Source: JBHELQ01 sp046262995
GTDB lineage: Bacteria; Actinomycetota; Thermoleophilia; Solirubrobacterales; Thermoleophilaceae
Length of the DNA stretch: 26,820 nt
Reading direction: 5' to 3'
Assembly: GCA_046262995.1 (NCBI GenBank)
Contig: JBHELQ010000036.1
Location: forward strand, 1 to 26,820
The translations under genes were made by a program, and so were the position numbers. Positions 20,776 through 26,820 of the stretch are shown in pieces; the stretch's first letter is position 1, and every line of letters starts with the position of its first letter. The notes under the pieces are model-generated. The model had not been told where the DNA came from. It ran no database searches and saw only the letters and a program-made list of their open reading frames with translations.

Positions 20776-22908
20776 ATGCGGTTTGCCGTTGCCTTGATGG
20801 CCGGGCTCGTGATGATGCTCGGAAGCTTCGCAACCCCGGCTCTGGCGGCTCGCAATCCCGACATCCGGGCGCTCTCGAACCGCGCCGACCTGATCTCGGG
20901 CGGCGACGCCCTCGTCCAGGTCGTCCCGCCGTCCGGCGTGAGCACCAAGAGCATCAAGGTCGACCTGAACGGCAAGAACGTGACCTCCGCCTTCGCCGTG
21001 CGCCCCGACGGCCGCTACTTCGGGCTGCTCACCGGCCTCCGCGCCGGGAGCAACCTGGTCACGGCCACGGTGCCGGGCGGCCGCGCGCGGCTGACCCTGG
21101 TGAACCGCGGGCAGGGCGGTCCGGTACTCGCCGGTCCGCAGATCCAGCCGTGGACATGCTTCGCGGGCGCGAGCGACAGCCAGTGCAACCGCCCCCCCTC
21201 CTACGCCTATTCCTACAAGTCGACCAGCGGCGGGTCGCTCAAGTCCTACGACCCGAACAACCCGCCGTCGGACGTCGCTAACACCACGACCGACCAGGGC
21301 AAGACCGTCCCGTTCATCGTCCGACAGGAGACCGGCGCGATCGACCGCGACGAGTACCGGATCGCCGTCCTCTACGACCCCAGCAAGCCATGGGCGGCCA
21401 CGGCGCCCCAGGACGGCTACAACCACAAGCTCGTCGTGACCCACGGCGCAAGCTGCGACACCGCCTACCAGCAGGCGAGCGCGCCGGACGTGATGAACGA
21501 GACCGCGCTCTCCCGCGGCTTCGCGGTTATGTCGAACGCGCTAGACAACGCCGGCCACAACTGCAACATCGCCACGCAGGCCGAGTCGCTGATCATGACC
21601 AAGGAGTACGTGATCGATCACTACGGCACCGTGCGCTACACGATCGGGAGCGGCTGCTCGGGCGGCTCGCTCGTCCAGCAGCAGGTGGCCAACGCCTATC
21701 CCGGCTTCTACCAGGGCATCACGCCGGCCTGCAGCTTCACGGACGCGTGGTCGTCCTCCATGCAGTACGTCGACTACCAGCTCCTGCGCCGCTACTACGA
21801 GAATCCCGGCGGATGGGGCGCGGGCGTGGCCTGGACACCGGACAAGATCGCGGCGGTCGAGGGGCACATCGGTCCCGTCAACGCCGTCACCTTCACCGCC
21901 GTCATCCCGTCGAGCGGGGACCCGAGCCGCAGCTGCCCGGGCGTGTCGTCCGACAAGGTCTACGACCCGCAGACGAACCCGAAGGGGGTTCGCTGCTCAC
22001 TCGAGGACTACATGGTCAACGTCTTCGGCCGGCGGGCTCCCTCTGAGTGGGGGCCGGTGGAGAAGTCGCTCGGTCACGGCTTCGCGGCGAACCCGTTCGA
22101 CAACTCCGGCGTCGAGTACGGGCGCAAGCCGCTGATGGCCGGCAAGATCACACCGGCCGAGTTCGTGGACCTGAACACGAAGCTCGGCGGTTGGGACATC
22201 GACTACAACCCGACCAAGGAACGCATCGAGTCCCACCGGCCGGCGCTGTCGTACGCCTACAAGAGCGGAGCGATCGACCAGGCGGACAACCTCGACAAGG
22301 TCGCGATCATCGACCTGCGGGGGCCCGATCCGGGCGCCTTCCACGACGTCTACCGCACGTACGTGATGCGCGCGCGGCTGCAGCGCGACTTCGGCACGAC
22401 GGCCAACCAGGTCCTCTGGCGGGGGCAGGTGCCGCTGTTCGGTGACGCCAATGCGGCCAACGACTCGATCGTGGCGATCGACCAGTGGCTCGGCGTGGTC
22501 GAGCAGGATCACCGCAGCATCCCGCTGCCGCAGAAGATCATCGAGGACAAGCCCGAGTCGGTGCACGACCGCTGTACCGACGGCCACGGGGACGAGATCC
22601 CGGCGGCGGAGTGCGACGCGGTGGTCCAGGCCTACACAGACCCGCGCATCGAGGCCGGGATGCCGTTCACGAACGACACGATGAAGTGCGAGCTGCGGCC
22701 GCTAACGCGCTCCGAGTACTTCCCGGTCCAGTTCAGCGACGCGCAGTGGGCCGACCTTCAGAAGGCCTTCCCCGATGGGGTATGCGACTACACGAAGCCC
22801 GGGGTCGATCGCACGCCGACGGTGCCCTGGCAGACCTACCAGGACTCGAACGCGAACGTGGTCTTCGGCGGACGTCCGCTCGGGCCGGTGCCGACCGCGG
22901 CCCCGTAG
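20776..22908 (+). CDS. Large secreted DUF6351-like protein (possible serine hydrolase)
   Basis: 710-residue exported protein. The signal peptide MRFAVALMAGLVMMLGS ends near PALAA. A beta-rich N-terminal domain (about 30-120: ADLISGGDALVQV, VDLNGKNVTSAFAV) is followed by a large domain matching what I recall of DUF6351. That domain has an HKLVVTHGASC segment, the nucleophile-elbow-like GSGCSGGSL (C294, S295), AYPGFYQGITPACSF, and conserved Asp/His-rich blocks near the C-terminus (EQDHRSIPLPQ, VHDRCTDGHG). The order of a GASC strand followed by GCSGGS resembles alpha/beta hydrolases of the tannase or polyester-depolymerase kind, but no activity is established. The ATG at 20776 has GGGAGG 4 bases upstream. 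The longer open frame from 20698 lacks a signal peptide and is rejected. Confidence 0.8.
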   Translation: MRFAVALMAGLVMMLGSFATPALAARNPDIRALSNRADLISGGDALVQVVPPSGVSTKSIKVDLNGKNVTSAFAVRPDGRYFGLLTGLRAGSNLVTATVPGGRARLTLVNRGQGGPVLAGPQIQPWTCFAGASDSQCNRPPSYAYSYKSTSGGSLKSYDPNNPPSDVANTTTDQGKTVPFIVRQETGAIDRDEYRIAVLYDPSKPWAATAPQDGYNHKLVVTHGASCDTAYQQASAPDVMNETALSRGFAVMSNALDNAGHNCNIATQAESLIMTKEYVIDHYGTVRYTIGSGCSGGSLVQQQVANAYPGFYQGITPACSFTDAWSSSMQYVDYQLLRRYYENPGGWGAGVAWTPDKIAAVEGHIGPVNAVTFTAVIPSSGDPSRSCPGVSSDKVYDPQTNPKGVRCSLEDYMVNVFGRRAPSEWGPVEKSLGHGFAANPFDNSGVEYGRKPLMAGKITPAEFVDLNTKLGGWDIDYNPTKERIESHRPALSYAYKSGAIDQADNLDKVAIIDLRGPDPGAFHDVYRTYVMRARLQRDFGTTANQVLWRGQVPLFGDANAANDSIVAIDQWLGVVEQDHRSIPLPQKIIEDKPESVHDRCTDGHGDEIPAAECDAVVQAYTDPRIEAGMPFTNDTMKCELRPLTRSEYFPVQFSDAQWADLQKAFPDGVCDYTKPGVDRTPTVPWQTYQDSNANVVFGGRPLGPVPTAAP

Positions 22909-22959
22909 CGACCCGAAGCCGCAGTTTGCGGACGAAGCCTGGGGCAGGGATCCCGGACG

Positions 22960-23019
22960 AGCTGGGACCCTTGCGCGTGCTGTGAGCCGTTGTGATAATG
23001 CCCGCTCCAAGCTGGGACC
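22960..23019. repeat. 10-bp direct repeat flanking the candidate promoter
   Basis: AGCTGGGACC occurs at 22960-22969 and again at 23010-23019, 50 bases apart, on either side of the -35/-10 pair. It may be a paired regulator site or chance. Confidence 0.3.
22971..22999 (+). promoter_or_regulatory. Candidate promoter of the 73-residue gene
   Basis: TTGCGC (22971-22976), 17 bases, then GATAAT (22994-22999), preceded by TGT, an extended -10 element. The expected start of transcription is about 65 bases before the ATG at 23070. Confidence 0.45.
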
Positions 23020-23069
23020 GGCCCTGACGTGCCACGGCAGCGGGCGGGACCAAGAAAGCGAAGCCGCCG

Positions 23070-23291
23070 ATGCGCGGGACCCACGGAAGCCCGAGCCTCG
23101 CCGGGTACAGAGACGCCGTCGCCGGCCTGATCAGATCCGGTGAGCCGTTCGGTGACGTCGAGAACGCCATCGACGATCTCGGCGATCTGAGCATGGACCA
23201 GAAGGCGGCCCTGTGGCTGTTCGCCTTCTCACAGCGACCCGCGTCCGATCAACGTGCGGACGCGCGCGCCCACCTGGCCGCCGTCGAGTAG
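23070..23291 (+). CDS. Conserved small hypothetical protein
   Basis: 73-residue, soluble, mostly helical protein. The pattern YRDAVAGLIRSGEPFGDVE followed by AIDDLGDLSMDQKAALWLFAFS resembles small conserved actinobacterial proteins I have seen without a known function. The helical layout and the acidic amphipathic middle support a real gene; the Shine-Dalgarno sequence is weak (AAAGCGAAG). It stands alone, between the secreted DUF6351-like gene and the convergent DUF2867 gene, and has its own promoter candidate. The gap that follows (23292-23370) holds nothing I recognise apart from the palindrome GCGGTACCGC. Confidence 0.65.
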   Translation: MRGTHGSPSLAGYRDAVAGLIRSGEPFGDVENAIDDLGDLSMDQKAALWLFAFSQRPASDQRADARAHLAAVE

Positions 23292-23370
23292 GGCGGACCG
23301 ATTCGAGCGGTACCGCCGCGCGTCGGACGTCTGCTCTACCCGTAGCCCGGCCCCGCCTGCAAGAACCCCG

Positions 23371-23982
23371 CTAGGCGTGCGCCGGTGTCGAATCGCCGGC
23401 GCCCGCCCGCCAGGTCCGCCCGATCCGTCGCAGCATCGGCGGGTAGACGATCAGGTGCCGGAACGGCCTGATCGCGGCCATGTAGGCGGTCCCGAACGCT
23501 CCGTTCGGCCTCACGAGGACGGCCATCTGGCCGCGGTAGCCGCCGGTCCCGTCCGGGACCCAGCCGACATGCATGACCCCGTGCATGGTCCGGTTGGCGA
23601 TCTCCGCGGCGAACTCGTCCTCGAGCAGGTACAGCGAGGTGAAGGGGAGCGCGTCGAAGCCGGGGCCGGACGGGGCGTCGCTCAGATCCGCCGGCAACCG
23701 GTCGCGCAGCGTCGGCACCCTGGAGCCGAGGCCGGTGTCGGGGCCGTCCCAGCCGAGCAGCTCCCCGAGCCTCCACCTGATCGCGAAGAGCGCGCGCACG
23801 GCGCGGGAGGAGCCTCGCGAGGGGTCGGTCGAGGCCATGCCCTGCACCAGCCGGGGGAAGTCGTCCGGGCCGCCCGGCGTTGGCAGCGCCCAGACGTCCT
23901 CGAGCCGGAAGTCGCGGGTGAGCTCGTGGATGCGCCAGGGCCGGGAGGTGTGCGCGCTGACCGGGAGCCTCAGTCGATCCAT
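23371..23982 (-). CDS. DUF2867 domain protein
   Basis: 203-residue soluble protein. RPWRIHELTRDFRLEDVWALP, FTSLYLLEDEFAAEIANRTMHGVMHVGWV and VLVRPNGAFGTAYMAAIRPFRHLIVYPPM correspond to the DUF2867 family, which often occurs alone or fused to NAD(P)-binding domains; its biochemical role is unknown to me. The ATG at 23982 is two bases after the stop of the upstream membrane protein gene, so the two are one operon. The operon is divergent from a TetR/methyltransferase pair and probably under its control. Confidence 0.85.
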   Translation of the reverse strand: MDRLRLPVSAHTSRPWRIHELTRDFRLEDVWALPTPGGPDDFPRLVQGMASTDPSRGSSRAVRALFAIRWRLGELLGWDGPDTGLGSRVPTLRDRLPADLSDAPSGPGFDALPFTSLYLLEDEFAAEIANRTMHGVMHVGWVPDGTGGYRGQMAVLVRPNGAFGTAYMAAIRPFRHLIVYPPMLRRIGRTWRAGAGDSTPAHA

Positions 23983-23984
23983 CT

Positions 23985-24413
23985 TCAGAGAGCGCCCCAC
24001 CACGCCAGCGCCGCGGTGGCGGTGAGCAAGGCCGGAGCCGGGTGGAGAAGCAGGGATCGAGGGGATCGCGCGGAGGCAGCGCCCAACCCCACCGTGAGCG
24101 CCGCGAAGCCGGTTGACGCGCTGGCGGCGACCAGGGCGATCCCGCGGGCCGCGTCGCCGTGGAGGACCGAGCCTGAGAGGAGGAGCGCCGAGCCGACGGT
24201 GAGAAAGGCGATGGTCGTCAGGTGCCACGTGACGTGGATCATGGACTTGGTCATCCCCGGGCCGCCGAAGCGACTGGACGGCAGCATTCCAGGCGCCAGC
24301 TTTCTCACTACCAGAACCTCGCCTCCCACTCCGTGGACGGCGGTGCCGAGGATGGCGAGGGATCCGGCGACGAGCAGTGGGACGTTCACAACAGCTATCA
24401 TACATACATGCAT
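23985..24413 (-). CDS. Four-helix membrane protein, function unknown
   Basis: 142-residue integral membrane protein with about four hydrophobic segments: MIAVVNVPLLVAGSLAILG, the region around MIHVTWHLTTIAFLTVGSA, IALVAASASTGFAALTVGLG, and the C-terminal PALLTATAALAWWGAL. A conserved-looking loop (GGEVLVVRKLAPG, SSRFGGPGMTKS) links the first two. Histidines in TAVHG and IHVTWH lie at the helix ends and could bind metal or heme; this is speculation. I do not recognise the family. Starts at 24413 (MHVC) or 24401 (MIAVV) are both possible, with no Shine-Dalgarno sequence for either. The start lies inside the palindrome shared with the divergent tetR gene. Confidence 0.75.
   Translation of the reverse strand: MHVCMIAVVNVPLLVAGSLAILGTAVHGVGGEVLVVRKLAPGMLPSSRFGGPGMTKSMIHVTWHLTTIAFLTVGSALLLSGSVLHGDAARGIALVAASASTGFAALTVGLGAASARSPRSLLLHPAPALLTATAALAWWGAL
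24396..24401 (+). promoter_or_regulatory. -10 box of the tetR gene at 24408
   Basis: TATCAT matches TATAAT at five of six positions and ends 6 bases before the ATG at 24408, which would make the transcript leaderless. No -35 box is evident. Confidence 0.35.
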
Positions 24414-24416
24414 GTA
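24405..24416. promoter_or_regulatory. Palindromic operator candidate on the divergent starts
   Basis: TACATGCATGTA is a perfect 12-bp palindrome centred at 24410/24411. It extends imperfectly to about 24 bp (8 of 12 positions per arm match). It covers the ATG of the plus-strand tetR gene and the ATG of the minus-strand membrane protein, so one bound TetR dimer could block both. Confidence 0.55.
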
Positions 24417-25073
24417 CGTGATCCACTGGAGGACGTCGCGATAGTGGGGGCGCCGGCAGCTCGCCGGCGCTCGACCCAGGCTGAGCGGAGCGCGCGCACG
24501 CGGAGCGCGCTGCTCGAATCGGCGGCGAGGGGCCTCTCGCGCTACGGGTACGGCAACCTGGTGCTCGAGGAGGTGGCGCGCGAGGCGGGCTACACGCGTG
24601 GCGCGCTCTATCACCAGTTCAAGGACAAGGAGGAGCTGGCCCTGGCCGTGATCGAGTGGGTCAACGAGACCTGGCGACGCGAGGTGGATACGCCGGCCGA
24701 GCAACAGCCCGATCCGGTCGCTTCGCTGATCGCGCTGGCGCGCGGTCACGCGGTCTACTGCCGGCGCGACGTTGCCCGCGTGATGATGGCGCTCAGGGTC
24801 GAGTTCAGCGGTCAGGACCATCCGGTCGGGCGCGAGCTCCAGCGAGTCTCAGAAATGCTGATGAAGCACTGCGCCCGCCTGATAAACGCGGGGCGCAGAG
24901 ATGGGTCGATTCCACCCGGTCCCCCTGCCAGGGCGGTTGCACTGGCCTTCTGGGGAGCGCTCGAAGGCGCCGTGATCGCGCTTGCCGGGCAGGCACCGCA
25001 CGACGAGCTGCTGGCAGTCCGCACGGTGGCCGGCGTGCTAGGGCTGGACAGGGCGCCAGGACCCACCCACTGA
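24408..25073 (+). CDS. TetR-family transcriptional regulator
   Basis: 221-residue regulator. The helix-turn-helix lies at about 31-78 (TRSALLESAARGLSRYGYG, VLEEVAREAGYTRGALYHQFKDKEELA). The C-terminal domain resembles the TetR_C groups that sense hydrophobic ligands (VMMALRVEFSGQDHPVGREL). The ATG at 24408 suits a leaderless transcript. A GTG at 24444 with GGAGG 11 bases upstream would give 209 residues and is a real alternative. It is followed after 7 bases by a methyltransferase gene. It probably represses itself and the divergent membrane-protein/DUF2867 operon through the palindrome at 24405-24416. Confidence 0.9.
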   Translation: MHVRDPLEDVAIVGAPAARRRSTQAERSARTRSALLESAARGLSRYGYGNLVLEEVAREAGYTRGALYHQFKDKEELALAVIEWVNETWRREVDTPAEQQPDPVASLIALARGHAVYCRRDVARVMMALRVEFSGQDHPVGRELQRVSEMLMKHCARLINAGRRDGSIPPGPPARAVALAFWGALEGAVIALAGQAPHDELLAVRTVAGVLGLDRAPGPTH

Positions 25074-25080
25074 TGGATCG

Positions 25081-25836
25081 GTGAGGATCGCGGCAGCGAG
25101 CTACGACACGCTCGGCCGCCGCTACGCCGCGATCCGCCGCCCGGATCCGCGTCTCGCCGCCGCTATCTGGTCGGCGCTCGGGGACGCCCGGAGCGTCGTC
25201 AACGTCGGCGGGGGGACAGGCTCCTACGAGCCGCCGGATCGCGAGGTCATCGCGGTGGAGCCCTCGGAGGTCATGATCGCCCAGCGTCCCGCCGGGGCGG
25301 CTCCTGCGGTGAGGGCGGCCGCCGAGTCGCTGCCCCTCGGTGACGGCGCCGTTGACGCGGCCCTGGCGGTGCTGACGATGCAGCACTGGGACGAAGTCGA
25401 CCGCGGGCTGCGCGAGCTGCTCCGCGTCGCCCGCAGACGCGTCGTGCTGGTGACGATGGACGTCGACGTTCTTGCCGAGCTGTGGCTCATCCGCGACTAC
25501 GTGCCGGAGATGATCGCCGCCCACGCCGCGAGCTTCCCGTCGATCGGCTGGCTGCTCGAGACGCTCCCGGGTGCCAGCGTGTCGTCGCTACCGATCGCCC
25601 GCGACTGCACCGATGGCTTCATGGCGGCGTACTGGGGGCGCCCGGAGGCCTATCTGGACCCGGCGGTCCGTGCCGGGACCTCGCCGTGGCAGCAGCTACC
25701 GGCGCAACTCGTCCACCGCGCGCTCGACCGACTCGAGGCGGACCTGCGGCACGGAGAGTGGGACCGGCGATACGGCCGCCTGCGCCGCCGTGAGACCCTG
25801 GATGTCGGCCTTCGCCTCATCCGCTGCGAGTCGTAA
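25081..25836 (+). CDS. Class I SAM-dependent methyltransferase
   Basis: 251-residue Rossmann-fold methyltransferase. Motif I is VVNVGGGTGSYEP (about 40-52), followed by the acidic residue in IAVEPSEVMI, motif IV-like DGAVDAALAVLTMQHW, and LRELLRVARRRVVLVTMD. The family includes small-molecule methyltransferases of the type 11 group; the substrate is unknown. The GTG at 25081 follows the tetR stop by 7 bases, so co-transcription is likely. It converges on the cupin gene with 15 bases between. Confidence 0.88.
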   Translation: MRIAAASYDTLGRRYAAIRRPDPRLAAAIWSALGDARSVVNVGGGTGSYEPPDREVIAVEPSEVMIAQRPAGAAPAVRAAAESLPLGDGAVDAALAVLTMQHWDEVDRGLRELLRVARRRVVLVTMDVDVLAELWLIRDYVPEMIAAHAASFPSIGWLLETLPGASVSSLPIARDCTDGFMAAYWGRPEAYLDPAVRAGTSPWQQLPAQLVHRALDRLEADLRHGEWDRRYGRLRRRETLDVGLRLIRCES

Positions 25837-25851
25837 CTATGCCCCTGGCGG

Positions 25852-26259
25852 CTATGACGCCCGCGCGGCGTTGTACTCCTCGTCGGTCACATGATCGCCC
25901 CAGGTGGCGGGGTTGCCGTCGTCGCCGACTTCCTGCATCGCGAGGTGGGTCATGAGCCGGTTGGGGGCGGCGCCGTGCCAGTGGTCTTCGCCGCGCTCGA
26001 AGAACACGCGGTCACCGGGACGGATGACCTCGATCGGCCCGTCGCGGCGCTGGCAGAGTCCGACGCCCTCGGTGACGTAGATGTTCTGGCCGTGGGGATG
26101 GATGTGCCAAGCCGTCCGGGCGCCGGGTGTGAAGTGGACACTCGCGGCCTGCAGGCGGGACGACTCCGACGGCGTCGCGACGGTGTCGATGTAGACCGCG
26201 CCGGTGAACCAGTCGCCCGGTCCCATGGCGGTCTCGAGGGAGTTCTTCGTGATTTGCAT
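25852..26259 (-). CDS. Cupin protein resembling Mn-dependent hydroxynitrile lyases
   Basis: 135-residue single-domain cupin. It closely matches, from memory, the cupin hydroxynitrile lyase of Granulicella tundricola: GPGDWFTGAVYID, FTPGARTAWHIHPHGQ, HPHGQNIYVTEGVGLCQRR, ERGEDHWHGAAP and LMTHLAMQE. Metal ligands would be H52, H54, Q58 and H93, matching the His-His-Gln-His set reported for that enzyme. H105 and Q109 occupy positions near its active site. The ATG at 26259 has GGGAGAA about six bases upstream. In other hosts such cupins are annotated as carboxymuconolactone-decarboxylase-linked proteins, so the natural reaction is unproven. The gene is alone between convergent and divergent neighbours. 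Confidence 0.88.
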   Translation of the reverse strand: MQITKNSLETAMGPGDWFTGAVYIDTVATPSESSRLQAASVHFTPGARTAWHIHPHGQNIYVTEGVGLCQRRDGPIEVIRPGDRVFFERGEDHWHGAAPNRLMTHLAMQEVGDDGNPATWGDHVTDEEYNAARAS

Positions 26260-26389
26260 GTGGTTCTCCCGGTTGTGTGGTTGCGATCAGCGGAGGCAGC
26301 TGCAGCCGCCTCAGGGGCGTGTCGTCATGAATGATTCCAGCGGCCTCCTCGGCCGGATGATCAGGGCGACGACGAGGGCAAGCGTGAGG

Positions 26390-26418
26390 TTGCCCCCTCC
26401 CCTTGTGCAGCGCATACT
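26390..26418 (+). promoter_or_regulatory. Leaderless promoter of the SnoaL-like gene
   Basis: TTGCCC (26390-26395), 17 bases, CATACT (26413-26418), then 8 bases to the ATG at 26427. The upstream stretch 26290-26312 holds an imperfect GAGGC...GCCTC palindrome around GCTGCAGC with one A-C mismatch; the rest of 26260-26389 holds nothing I recognise. Confidence 0.5.
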
Positions 26419-26426
26419 GGGCGGCG

Positions 26427-26820
26427 ATGTCGCGGGAGAACGTGGAGACGCTCCGCCGCTATCACGATCTGCTGAACGAAACGGGGGAGCCGCCGGTCGA
26501 CCTGTTCCACCCTGACTTGGAGATCCACATGTTCGAGGGCTCGCCGATTCGTGGGCCTTATCACGGCCACGAAGGTCTGCGGCGCTGGCGAGACGACACG
26601 TTCGACGTGATCGAGGACTGGCGTCTCGAGCTCGAGGAGGTCATCGAAGGAGATGACCCAGATGTACTGGTTGCCATTGAAAGATTCGCGGGGCGACTCC
26701 GGCACGCAGATCTCAGGGCGGACTTTCCGCTGGCAGTTGTGGTTCGCTTCCGCGACCGGCTGATCCTCAGGTGCGACGGATACCGAGAGCGCGCCGAAGC
26801 CCTCGAAGCCGTCGGGCTTC
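26427..26820 (+). CDS. SnoaL-like (NTF2-fold) protein, 3' end cut by the window
   Basis: 131 residues are visible with no stop before the right edge. The start MSRENVETLRRYHDLLNE and the pattern PPVDLFHPDLEIHMFEG, IRGPYHGHEGLRRWRDDTFDVIEDW are typical of the small NTF2-like proteins very common in Thermoleophilia, where they have no assigned substrate; the fold makes a ligand-binding pocket. The region LVAIERFAGRLRHADLRADFPLAVVVRFRD completes the beta sheet. A promoter lies right in front and no Shine-Dalgarno sequence is seen. Confidence 0.82.
   Translation, partial: MSRENVETLRRYHDLLNETGEPPVDLFHPDLEIHMFEGSPIRGPYHGHEGLRRWRDDTFDVIEDWRLELEEVIEGDDPDVLVAIERFAGRLRHADLRADFPLAVVVRFRDRLILRCDGYRERAEALEAVGL

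Noticed and set aside
24222..24407. N-terminal extension of the second TetR protein by 62 codons
   Set aside because: The extension is antisense to the membrane protein gene and is low-complexity; TetR proteins start shortly before the HTH.
1..26820. Mobile elements, prophage genes, CRISPR arrays or toxin-antitoxin pairs
   Set aside because: I looked for transposase, integrase and cas motifs and for regular repeats with spacers and found none.

Overview
This window looks like chromosomal DNA from a high-GC (roughly 70% by eye) actinobacterium. The class Thermoleophilia (Solirubrobacterales or Gaiellales-like) is my best guess. The reasons are the strong codon bias, many GTG starts, several apparently leaderless genes, secreted proteins with arginine-rich C-terminal domains, SnoaL-like proteins starting MSRENVE, and a CcmE/CcmF-type cytochrome c maturation system, which most other Actinobacteria lack. 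The taxonomic call is inference. I see no insertion sequence, prophage, CRISPR array or integrase. The genes are dense and the longest gap is about 260 bases.

Left part (1-5540). A truncated metallophosphoesterase faces a membrane M48 peptidase, which converges on a DUF3467 gene with both stop codons sharing CTAG. Then come rlmH and argS in tandem, and a convergent three-gene operon on the minus strand: ccmG/resA, ccmH, ccdA. Its genes overlap by GTGA at both junctions. Together they cover thiol reduction of apocytochrome c.

Middle (5541-15624). A 261-base gap holds a possibly structured leader and a strong hairpin just upstream of ccmG. Next are a NarL-type response regulator and a four-PAS histidine kinase (minus), a tRNA-Gly(CCC), a secreted GH2 glycosidase (minus), a CPA1 antiporter, and a cupin. 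They are followed by the second cytochrome c maturation block, ccmE-ccmF-ccmI-like, and secG. The heme-handling half (E, F) and the thiol half (G, H, CcdA) are therefore about 7 kb apart, and the ABC/CcmC part (ccmABCD) is not in the window. CcmE carries a Cys, not a His, at the heme-attachment position, and a Phe at the usual Tyr ligand position.

Right part (15611-26820). A secreted PQQ-type sugar dehydrogenase with a PKD domain overlaps the secG 3' end. Then a TetR regulator diverges from an acyl-CoA dehydrogenase plus alpha/beta hydrolase pair, with a palindromic operator candidate between them. Next are a large secreted DUF6351-like protein and a 73-residue conserved hypothetical. A second TetR plus methyltransferase diverges from a four-helix membrane protein plus DUF2867 protein, and a 12-bp palindrome sits exactly on the divergent starts. 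The window ends with a cupin that closely resembles Mn-dependent hydroxynitrile lyases and a truncated SnoaL-like gene.
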